This document shows, one piece after another, positions 36,891 through 47,334 of a DNA stretch of 64,000 nt. This stretch comes from Struthidea cinerea (lineage: Eukaryota > Chordata > Aves > Passeriformes > Corcoracidae). The translations under genes were made by a program, and so were the position numbers. Where the stretch lies: positions 1,017,475 through 1,081,474 of the forward strand of contig VZTI01001770.1 in assembly GCA_013397865.1 (NCBI GenBank), read 5' to 3'. The notes below the pieces were generated by a model. The model was not told where the DNA came from. It worked only from the letters and a program-made list of their open reading frames with translations, and did no database searches. Within the stretch, counting starts at the first letter, position 1; every line of letters begins with the position of its first letter.

Positions 36891-37774
36891 ACCCTGCACA
36901 AAATCAGCTATGAACAACACAGTGTTTGAACTTTAGGCCCCTTTGCTGTGGTTGCCTTCACATCCCAGCATCCCTGGTTTATTGGCTGGCACGGTCTTCT
37001 CAAAGCCTGAATCACCAAAATTTGCACAAGAACCTCCCTCCACGCTTACCCAACTAAATAAGAATATATAACACAAGCTAAAATCTGTAAATGTAACCCC
37101 ATGCTCTGAACTTTCAAAAGGAATTATAGCTAATTTTTCAAATATCTTGAAGGCACAAGAATAATTTTATCACTGGAAATTAGTGAGATACAGATGTTCA
37201 CTCAGAGATTTTGTGGTTTTTTTTCCCCCCGAATACCTTAATTTACAGAAAAATATGAAATACTTAAAAACATCCCACAAACCCTAATCCTCATACTCTG
37301 GTTTCAGGAATTCAGTGTATCTTTCTGACTTCTTAGAAAATAACAGCCAGCTCAAATATACTGAATTCCCTGTGCCCTAATCTTCCTTTTAGTCCAGAAG
37401 AGAGACAGGGAAAGGGCAAAAAGGTGTGGAAGAACTCAAGGTGTTAATCACAATGGCAGCACCAGCCTGAGTTCTGCTCCAAGTCAAGAGAAATCTCACG
37501 TACACCACACATTTCTGACTCCTGACGGTGGGAAGCAAGTTAGATATTGATGGAGGAACAAAAGGCATGTGACTAAGGGAATACAGATTCATTTCAGACA
37601 CTGGTCTGAGACATGTGAGGGAGCTAATCCATTGCTGCCTGGTTTTCCTAATAACATTTATCAGCGACTTTGGGAGTCATTTTTCTCTTTTCCACATGCT
37701 AGACCTCAACAAGGAAAAACTGTAGCCATAGTAACCCTGATGCCATTGTTAGGGAGAACTGTACATCCACTCAG

Positions 37775-37786
37775 AAAAAAAAAAAA
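37775..37786. repeat. A homopolymer, 12 bases
   Basis: Twelve consecutive A after TCAG. No mobile-element body is recognisable beside it. Confidence 0.85.
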
Positions 37787-38212
37787 GTGGGTTTAAAATG
37801 AAATATCAGCACTGAAATGGCAAGGGCGGGGGAAAGGTATTTGCTGTGTGTTGTAAAAGCGAATGCGTCCAAGGACCAATTCAGCATCGGTGCCAATAAA
37901 ATGAGCAGGTTGTGACATTCTGAGCTGCTGCTGTTCCTTTTTATTTTTCCTTTTTTTTCAATAATTCAGGCAATTATGGCAAAGAGGCCAAAAGGCCAAG
38001 AACGTCACCTGTGTTATCCTACCCCTGCTGACATCAATGGTCCATCTCAGGGTGATTTTGGAGGGACAGGATTTATCCACAGTTTACCTGTGGGGAGGGT
38101 TTCTGAGCAGGATCAAGTCTGCAGGACACTGAAAAAGCATCTACGGCAGTGCAAACTTCCTGCACCTCCATCCTGAATGCATCTGGATGTAGGAGAGGCA
38201 GCCATGCCACAT

Positions 38213-38236
38213 AATCCTAAATCCTAACATCCTAAA
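38213..38236. repeat. Imperfect ATCCTAA triplet
   Basis: ATCCTAA occurs three times within about 24 bp (ATCCTAAATCCTAACATCCTAA). It resembles a degenerate short tandem repeat. It is not the telomeric CCCTAA unit. Confidence 0.6.
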
Positions 38237-38929
38237 TTCGTTGGAGGAGAAGCTTTCAAAAACACCTGGCAATGACAGCGTGGGTGAATAGGAACAGCAA
38301 CATTTCTCTCCCTCCATGGGATGCCTTCTGAAAGCAATGTCTGGGCATTTGGCATTTCAGTGAACTGACTGCGCTTTCTCACCTCATCACTGAGGTCTTA
38401 ACAGCACTAAACCCCAGTTACAGAACCAGTTACAGAGTGATAGCAGCATTAGGCATTTATTGGGCAAGTCCTCCTCTACCCACCTTCCACATGATCATGC
38501 CCTACAGAGGAGATGCAGAAGAGAGACCCCAGACACGTGAGAAATTCCATTACCCACACCATTTCCCACAACACTGCTAAACTCGGGTACTTCCTGTGGA
38601 AAGCTCCCATTTGGCAGCAAGAGCAACATCACTGTCTGAGTGCTCCCACAAGGAAAGGAAGCACAAGCTGGTGATGGACAGAGGCACAGAGCCACTTTGC
38701 AGCTCCTCCAGCGGCACCAGTGACCCAAAAAGAGCGGCTTTGGGAGATCATCCATGCCCCAAAGAGCCACATCTGAACCCTATTTGTCAATAATTGTTCA
38801 TGGCTGCCATCCAAACTCAGCAAGACTTTTTAACCAGCAATCCCAAAACCAAATAGCAAAGCCCAGGGACACCTGCAGTGATTCCCAGCATGGCACTGGC
38901 TTTTCCTTGCCTTTATTTTAGAGTTCCTG

Positions 38930-39260
38930 AGAATAAACCCTGATTTCTCTTACAGCATTTATTTTGCATATTCCCTGCTGGAGCGAATGATAGTACTATA
39001 AATGCCTCAAAAAGCGTTTAATTTAGATTTAATAGGGCACTAAAAAAATCTATGGGTTCTAAAAGAACAATTAGATCAGTTTAATGAGTACATGGGATAA
39101 ATCTGGGCAAGAAATATTCCATCAAGACAACACAGTGCCAGGTTTGGAGTTCATTACCTGGGAGATATACTTGCTTACTTTACATTTGTAATTAAATTTG
39201 CAATAAAAGTTGCAGCCCAACTGAATGTCAAACCCCTGTTTTTCGATGTGAATAAGCAAA
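38930..39260. promoter_or_regulatory. Candidate enhancer, octamer-like and homeodomain motifs
   Basis: AT-rich, repeat-free sequence with an octamer-like TTTTGCATA (near 38973) and CTATAAATGCC. It also holds TTTAATTTAGATTTAATAG, a GAACAATTAG SOX/homeodomain-like word and GTAATTAAATTTGCAATAAA (from 39188). The density of AT-core sites is the highest I noticed in the window. It looks like a conserved non-coding element; this is inference. Confidence 0.3.
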
Positions 39261-42047
39261 TGGAAATGCAGAAAACCCAGGAGCACTTCATCAGCTTGTA
39301 GTCATTGTGGACATTCAGTGAAAATCAGCCCCTGAAGCTCCTGCACTTGGCACAGCCGGAACGCTCTCGCTCGCCAGATTCATTTCCAGGAGTTGCCCCA
39401 CTGAGGATGAGCTTTAATCAGCAATCCCACCATGCAAAACCTACCCTGGCTGTGTGTCTCCCTCTCCAACTCCCTTTTCCTTTTGTTTTTTATAGTGCTC
39501 TTCCTTTTTATAGTGTTCTTCCCGTCTGCAGTAATCACAGCTTGGGGTCAACTCCTGGCTTTTATCCCTGCTGGAGCTGTCTTCAATCCCCATTTTTTGA
39601 TGCTGGGGGCTACTTCTGGGGTGCAGGGGTACAGCCAAACCTTCCCTCTCCTCTGCAACAGAGCTGAGCAAACAAGGGCAGTGACAAAAAATATTCTAAA
39701 AGTGCCCACAGCCTCAATCCCTCCAGGAAAGAGAATGGATGGAGCAGCACAGAAAGACGGGAAGTGTCAGACAAGCCTTGCCCTTTCTCAAGTGGGGCAG
39801 CAATGGGCCCTCTCTCAAGACTGCACTTGAAAATTCTCGTTTTAAACTGTGCTTGCTGACACAGCTAATAAATGCATTAAGGGGCTTATTAGGGAAGACG
39901 GATTTTGAAATAGATACCTTTGCCATGTAGTTACTTTGCCTATGAAGTTCAATTAGCAGTACCTACTTCAGAGAGACCATGGAAGGTGCATTTATAATTA
40001 ATTTCTGTCCTGCATTTTAAGGTACTCAGAGGAAAGGCATCCTAGGGGCACAGTATGACTATTACTAGCATGTTTCTGCACTGGCTTGTAAATATCTGTC
40101 CTACTTCTCTTCACTTTTCCTTCATTTTCAGTGAAATTATAATATTTTGGAAAAAAACAAATGCTAATTGTATGAGAACTGGGGAAAGAAAATGCTCAAA
40201 TAAGCTTGGAAATTAGATTTTCTTTCATAATTGAGTATGTTTATTTCAGGCAGCAGTACATGTATGCTAGAAGAAAATGGGAATATAAAAATATATAGGA
40301 TGTCTGCCACATAATGGTTCCTTGGAGGAGGAAGAACAATAAATATTTAATAGAAATGCAAATATAAACCCATCTGAGGAGCAACTTTTGCCATAATTTC
40401 ACAGGGAGACACCAAGTGGAGCTGGGTTAACACCCTAAACCTCCTTCAGGGAGCTGGGCCTTCAGCAGTTCATCCCCTCACCTAGAAAGGATTGAACTGA
40501 ATTATTTATGTTTTGGAAATCTTTGGCAGTCTGCATCCATCAGTCCAGCACAGGAGATACATTTACAGCCTGTTGTTCCAGCCAGTGCTGCCTGACAAGC
40601 TCTGCTCAAACAGGAAATCCAACAGATCGGCTCCTGCTTCCAGCTCCAGGAACTCTCTCCGTGCCCACCTGGGTGCTGGCAGGTGATGGCACCTGCAGGA
40701 AGCAGAGCCTGGCACAGTGGCACCAGCAGGGACAGAAAATTGGGTTGTTGCCTCAGACTCTGGCAGCAGCTCTGGAGGAGCTGTGTCCAGCAGCAGATGA
40801 AAGGACCTAGAGACTGTGGTACGTTGTTTTCTTATCTCTTGGATGTCTTTTGATACATGTGATCCAAATGAATGGGTTCTCTGTGATAATTAAATACTGA
40901 AACCTATTCAACTGATCCTATCAGCGAGCTCCTAACAGCAAGCATAAATCATTTTACTCCTTGCTTTCTTAGTAAAACAAAACCTTTTTTTTGTTGTTTT
41001 TAGATCCGTGGTTTAGATCAGTAGAGAATCTTCAGTTAGAGAAATCTGCATGGAGCACTGATTATGATTTGTTCTGGGATGCCCCATCTTCCTGTGCTGC
41101 AGCAGCACCTTTCTTTTAGAAGTGAAGATTAATAGAGTGCAATTTGGTAGGCAAAGCCAGAGCCATCAGCCTGTAGTCATTTGCTCAAAATGCAGGTTTA
41201 AAACAGAAAAAATGACTTAAACACACTTGGCTGGGAGCACTGCATTGTCACGGTTCCAACTGTTTGGCTGAACCACTGTCGTGAGGAGCAAAGGTGGGCA
41301 GGGTTCATCCTCATCTGCAAAGTTACTACAGGGTGAACTTAGCAGGTTTCTTTGTTTTCTCCCGGAAAAAAATATAAAATCAGAGATGGACTCAAAACTC
41401 AAATATTTGTGGCACCACATCTCTGCCAAAGCACTGCACCTCAGAGTAGAAGTGGCAATCCAACACATTTACATTTGTTAAACATCTACCCAAATACCTT
41501 CATGATTTGAAATAAGGTAGCCACGAGCATAAGAAACTTGTATTGGGACCTGATGCTGCTTCCCCTACTTGTCCTCCGTTCTTCCATATGCCATGGAGAG
41601 AGAAAGTGCCCAAACTTGTAAATGGGGTGATCTCACCAGAGACAGGTGCTTGAGAGTGACACTGCCACACCCAAACTGGTGTCACCTTGTGACATTTCAC
41701 AGCAGGCACAGAACTTCCCCCCCGTTTCCACCACGGATAGAGGGGCTGTTGCAGTACAACTTTTTTTTCTCTGAAAAGTAACACAACTGACAAAAGTATT
41801 TTTGTGTCTGGCCTTGAAAAGAAAAGGTGACTTCTCCCACAGTCATCTCTGCAAACTCACTCTGACACCCAGAAGCAAAGCTGGGATATTTCTGGCTCTT
41901 GTATCTCTGACAGCAACAAAAACACAGCTTCTTAAACTCTGCTGGAGAGCCAAGAAGAACTTCAGCCTCAGGAGACCGGTGCCCTTGGACAGCCTCTGCC
42001 AGGAGAGTGTGCCTGGCCAGCTGCAGAGGGAAAAGGGCTTTTCCAAG

Positions 42048-42196
42048 GAGGAATTCAGGCTCTGTGAAACCAGATGGATAAGGCCTTGAGCAAACTGGTT
42101 TAGTGGGATGTGTCCCTGACCATGGCAGGGGGAGCAGTTGGGACTGGATGATCTTTAAGGGCCATTCCAACTCTTTCACACTCTGTGATTCTATGT
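42048..42196 (+). mobile_element. CR1 LINE 3'-end fragment
   Basis: The segment matches the CR1 terminus word by word: GGCCTTGAGCAAACTGGTTTAG, then TGTGTCCCTGACCATGGCAG, then GGACTGGATGATCTTTAAGG, then CCATTCCAACTCTTTCACAC, ending TGTGATTCTATG. It is on the plus strand and 5'-truncated, with an uncertain left limit. Part of a 269-codon minus-strand open frame (41697-42506) runs antisense through it, which argues that frame is not a gene. Confidence 0.88.
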
Positions 42197-44924
42197 CCAT
42201 TATTTTTGGTATTATCTCCTGTGCTCTGTTTGAGCCCTGCCCCACAGGCAGCTTCCTGGGGAATTCACTGCTGTTTTTCTCACGTTCAGGACTCACTGAA
42301 GGGTCTAATACACACAACATTGCCTCCTTCACCTTATCATATTTTAAAGAATCCTGGTTCAGTTTTGCTCCTGAACTGTCTTGTGGTGCAGGACCACGGC
42401 CTGGCCCCATCCCCCTGTGTCCATATGATTTTCCCTTCAAGCACATTACTGGTGGAGGCCAGGGTAGAAATTCCCCTCTTTTTACAAGGGCTTTGAGCAG
42501 CAGCAAAGGACCAAACCCTCTACATTAGAGACAAAACACGTTTGAGCCCTTCTGTAGCTTGTGAGACTCTTGTTTGCCTGACACTAAAATGAGTTGGTGA
42601 AATTCAGGATACAAGGTAAAAATGCTATCCTGCCACTTTTCTCCTTCTCTATTCTACTTCTGTAGAGCAGCCCCAGGGAATGTCTCCACTCTCTTTATAA
42701 GCTGGAAGAAAGCTGAGGCACCAGCCATGAATTTCTGCAGAGCAAAGGTACTTCAAGCCCCCTCTTTTCCTTCCTGGGCGTGCCATAGCCTGGCCAGAGT
42801 GGTGGGACAGCAGCCAACAGAGCAATGCCAGGCATTCCTGCCAACAGCAGCTTCTTTATAATAACCTCTGGAACAGTGCAAAGAAATAACAGTGCCACCA
42901 GAGGTGTATTTGCATCCAGCTTCCCCTGTTAACACCCTGCTTTGGGAGCACAACTGTGCATCTTAATGGTCTCTGTATTTTGATCTTTCTTGTTCACTGC
43001 TCAATAAATAAAAATATTTTGTTTTCTTGGACTTCAAATATTCTATCCAAGGTGCGTACCTGTGAATAGTTTCCCTGTAGGCCACCTCCTCTTTTGAGAA
43101 GGATTTGGTAACAAGTGGAATGGACTGGCTGATTCCCAGCCAATTATTTATTCAGAGAAACTTCTCCTGCTTTGTGAGCAGACTGCAAAGTCCTCAGGTC
43201 TGTTTCTCACTCAGAATTATTCATGGCTTTTCTCAGTGACAGATAGTTGGTCTGCAAAAATGTGCATTTCACAATTTTTCACCTGAAGAAAGCTCAGTCA
43301 CTCAGGGATCTGGGAATGTGAAAATCCATACAAGAAATACAATGCTGTTCTGCACTTTGGACACTGACACAATGCAACACTCCTGGAAAAAAAGCTAAAG
43401 ATGCTCAGGTTCTAGGAAAAATGTTGGTTTTTTTAGCCTTTACCTGGACAGCTTTGTCCTGTATTTCTGTAAGGGGAATGCCAGCAGGATTGTTCCAAGA
43501 GCCAGAGCTTTTAGCTGTCGATAGCTAATCCCAGTACCCCAAATAGCAGATATCTGACGCATTTTTGGCTGTGGAGGGTGATGAACTATCAAGAAGAATA
43601 CTGAATTTCTTCTCCAAAGGCAACCTCTGACCCAAGACCTGTTGCTTGTTTCAGACATGTCATCTCATTAACCATAAACATGCATTACATTGTCCTTTTC
43701 CTTAAAAAGGTACTGAAAGATCCCTATCCCAGTGAAGTCCACTGCAAATCTGCCATATAGTCCATCCAGGTAATGATATTTTTCTTACTCAAAAGTGGAC
43801 CATAAGTACTATCATCTTTGATATGGTTCCTCTTATACAAATTCATCCTGCATATTTTTATTTCTCAGCAATAAACATTTGGAGAGTTTGTATTTACAAA
43901 CTGCTATTTCACCAAGCTGTATATTTACACAGACATAATTTGCCAGTCCCTTTGTTCAGTCCACAGCATCCAATTATCCTCTGAACTCCTTCACAGAGCA
44001 CTTAATTTCTCACTTTGGCAATTCCTACCGTATTGCAGCTAACCTTTGTGCCCGGGCTCTCTACGATCTGTTAATGGCTCTGGTTTTTAAGAGCTGCAGA
44101 CCCACTGACAATTCCCACCACGTCCCTTCCCTGTGGCACCAGGGCCTTCCTGCCCAGCTGTGCACTTGTCTTCCTCACCTGGCTTCTGCTGCATCCCCAC
44201 CTTTCTTAAATCAAGAGTTTTTCTTGCTCTCTAACTATTATTCTGCCCCACAGCTAAGATCTGATTCAGTCGTGTTTATTGGTGCCTGGTGCCCTCCACA
44301 AACCTTTACATTTTCCTTCTCACAAATGCTGGGCTACAGTCACACATTCCCTGTATCCATGTGTTAGCATTCAGTCTATTTCCATTTTGCAGGAATGCTA
44401 GCACTGACTTGGAATTGCTCTTGCTCCAGCACCAGGGGAGGAGGGAGAGAGGATGATTTTGCAATTAGCAATGCCCAGCTCTGCTCCTCCTCAGGAGTTG
44501 ACCAGCTGCTGCAGCAGCAGACCAATGCTCAACATTTGGAAAACCTCCCTGGATTTTCTTCCCTATCCTTACAACAAGTATAACTGGATACAGAATGATT
44601 TCCAAACAACTTCATTGTGTAAACCTTGAGAAAACCAGAAATAATTTAGATAATGATCAATATTTTGAGGGGAAAAAAAAATCCCAACCCCCTAAAAAAA
44701 CCAACAGACACCCCGTACCAACTACTTGGATTAGGATAGGGAAGATTTCATTTTTTTGAGGCCCCAATATGTTGTGAAATCGTCCTTAATCAAATGGCTT
44801 CAGCTTTAAGTAATCCACTTTTTAAAATACTGCTCGAGTGTTTTGAGTCCTTTCTGGACACGCCTCTCTCAGCCCTCCCCAAAGAGCACCTGTTTCACTC
44901 CGGCTAGGATGATGTAAGGCAAGA
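42197..44924. other. Non-coding stretch, no gene seen
   Basis: No gene, RNA or mobile element is recognised. Short open frames overlap on both strands. There is nothing of note beyond ordinary AT-rich sequence and short A or T runs. Confidence 0.5.
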
Positions 44925-44944
44925 TCCATATGTTAAATGCGAGG

Positions 44945-44958
44945 GTGTCCTCTAGTGG
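44945..44958 (-). promoter_or_regulatory. CTCF-like core motif
   Basis: GTGTCCTCTAGTGG agrees at 12 of 14 positions with the reverse-strand CTCF core (GCGCCMYCTRSTGG), so the site points along the minus strand. It sits in a small patch of higher GC and CpG. CTCF binds such sites to form insulators and loop anchors. The match is counted by eye against the consensus. Occupancy depends on cell type and cannot be inferred from sequence. Confidence 0.45.
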
Positions 44959-47300
44959 CGGCAGGGCTGGATCTTTTCCATGGGACACAGGCAATCCAAC
45001 GAGGAAAGGATCCAGGAAGGCTAATCCCTGTACGTTCAGTGCCACCCCAAACGCAGGCGTTTGCTCTTTATGTAACGCTTTTGCTTTCTTCTTGCACCTT
45101 TTACTTACTTTTCTTTCCTACTTGCTTCATTACCTACTGTGGGATTTCTTTTTCACTCCATAACATCCATACAGAAATAGCAACTGCAACTTTCCCTAAA
45201 GACAGTGGTCGGTTTAGGAGTTGGTGACGTCATTTGAAAACATCAAAAGTCAAAGTGGAATAATTTCATTTTGAAATCTGATGCCACTTCCACCAGAAGT
45301 CCGCACTTTGATTTTCACCAGTGCAGAGTAAGTCACTAATTCACAGCGCTCAGTACCAAACTGCAAACCCTGCAGCTTCCTGTCCTTTCCTCCAATTCAG
45401 CTACAGGGCAGCAGTGCAACACTGGGGCCTCAGGACACACACAAAATACCACACTCAATCTCCTGAACAGCATTTTTCAGACTGCCTGAGCCCTCCTGAA
45501 ACTAATTTCACACGGCAGGTGGCAGTAGGTTGTTCCACTCATTACTTTTCGTTGATAATTAAATTATTATTTTTCATATAATTAATTAAGTCCTGGTAGC
45601 ACGGGTTTGGTTCTGTTCTCAAACAATTTATCTTGTGAAAACCTTGCAGACATTCTCACAAAGATTCATGGCCCTGTTTGTGTGTCTTTATAGGAATATA
45701 AAAGGACTGACAGCTGCTCTTTTTGTGCTCTGCCATCCTGTGGATTTGTTGGCATTTAATCAAAAGGAAAAGCTTTCTTTCTATATGTTGCTACAAAATA
45801 GCAAGAGGTGATACACAGTAATTACAGACAAGAGACCGAGCAGAGCAAAAGGCAGGAGAAATCCATCTCCGTTCTTTCCCCTGTTCTGCTTTTTCCCTCC
45901 AGGGAGAGAGTTAAAGGAAAATTTGATGTGGTTTCTTCGGGGCAATAACGACCAGAAATCCTGCACACAAATCAAGATGCAAATATGCGCCTCAGTGTTG
46001 CTGTGCTGCCAGGGAAGGAAGGGAAAGCACTGGAGTTCCAGGGAGAACAAGGACAGCCCCAAGGGTACCCTGACAGGCAATGCCAGAGGTCCCGTTTAGG
46101 CTGCCCACACCCTCAAGCAAACACATCAAACCACAGCACCTGGAAATTTTTGTTTTGTGAAGCTGGTCTGAAAATGTCCTGGGAACCAGGAGAGTTTGGG
46201 AAATTTTCCATCCTGCCAGTTCTCTCCCTGCAGTTTAATGCTCTTGCTGCCAATCCACAGTCTACAGAAAACACATTTGTTTTAACCTAAGGCTGTTTTT
46301 CAAACCCCTGGATGACTTCAGGTCACCTGAATGAACTGCGAGGTTTTGTGTGAAGTTTCATTTTTCTTTCTCCAAACAAACTGATGGAAAACACAAAGAT
46401 GGGTAGAGCAGGCACAGAAATTGATGGACACAGCCATTGTGCGATGAAAGCTCGGTGATGTGGGAACAAGACTGTGAGGAATGAGTCTGAATGATGTGTT
46501 TGGGTGTCAGCCTCCAGCAGATTACAAAGTCCTGCAGTAAATGGGATTCCTTTCACTTCTGACAGTTCGGGGAAAACAAAGGTCAGAAGTTTCCTGCTGT
46601 TTTGGATACTAAAATAGCTTGCCAGTGGAACATCAGATATTAATGATTTTGGTGTTTTAACCTGATTCAAGCCTTCCACCTCTGCTAAGGAAGCATCTGC
46701 TGATGTCACGAAGTGTAACTGAGGTTATCAATCCATGACTCAGTTGTGGAACAGTGGGAGCTTCCCCCACGCTTCTCAGGCTCGGAGGATATTGGGAGCT
46801 AACAGCTCCAGCCCCACACTTTTTCTCCCAAAGGATCTGCCAGGGCTGACACAAGCAGGGAACTGTCCAACGGCACTGCCTGGTTCATGCTGACTTTCCA
46901 ATATATGCACATTTCCATCTCTGACTTAAACCTCCTGGGCATGACAACATCCCCATGCCAGCACATCTCACTCAATCTACGTGTTCATCCTTCCCTTCTG
47001 ATTATTTCCAGGGTCTCTGGGACTGTATCCAATGGATATAATTGTCAGTATTACATGCTAATCCTGAAAGTATATTGTTCTTCCTAATATTCCCAGTCCT
47101 TAAAACACAGGGTATTCAAAAGAGAAGAAACACAGTTTGATGTCTATATTCTTCTACTTCAGGACTTTTGTAGAAATCCTCTTATTTCCAGTCTCTCATG
47201 ACAACATGCAGTGGGTAAAATGTAGAATACTTTTTTAATATAACAGTAATAAATATTTTAGTGGTAACTCCTTATTGTAGAACTTAGTTATGCTGAAAAA
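44959..47300. other. Non-coding stretch around the CTCF/CRE pair
   Basis: No gene is recognised. The left part holds the CRE. The rest is AT-rich with short unrelated open frames, such as 46323-46709 on the minus strand (128 codons), which has no identifiable domain. Confidence 0.45.
45225..45232. promoter_or_regulatory. Full palindromic CRE
   Basis: TGACGTCA is the complete cyclic-AMP response element bound by CREB/ATF dimers. The central CpG makes it rare in a CpG-poor vertebrate background. It lies about 270 bp from the CTCF-like site. There is no clear core promoter beside it. Confidence 0.45.
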
Positions 47301-47324
47301 CTGAAGTCAGTTATATGACTTCAG
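47301..47324. repeat. 9-bp perfect inverted repeat with 6-nt loop
   Basis: CTGAAGTCA (47301-47309) and TGACTTCAG (47316-47324) are exact reverse complements. An alternative 6-bp hairpin uses ATGACT (47315-47320) and AGTCAT (47329-47334), so two mutually exclusive foldings are possible. It lies in AT-rich non-coding DNA. Confidence 0.85.
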
Positions 47325-47334
47325 GTAGAGTCAT

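Larger units (their letters stand above)
31925..42047. other. Non-coding stretch with three AT-rich regulatory-looking blocks
   Basis: No gene is recognised across about 10 kb. Motif-rich AT blocks at 32170-32430, 36640-36890 and 38930-39260 are listed separately, as is an A12 run at 37775-37786. The two 168-codon frames (34369-34875 minus, 35056-35562 plus) are the longest here but have no domain, promoter or splice support. Confidence 0.5.

Noticed and set aside
41697..42506. 269-codon minus-strand open frame, the longest in the window
   Set aside because: It runs antisense through a CR1 tail, has no recognisable domain, and its ends have no promoter or splice support.
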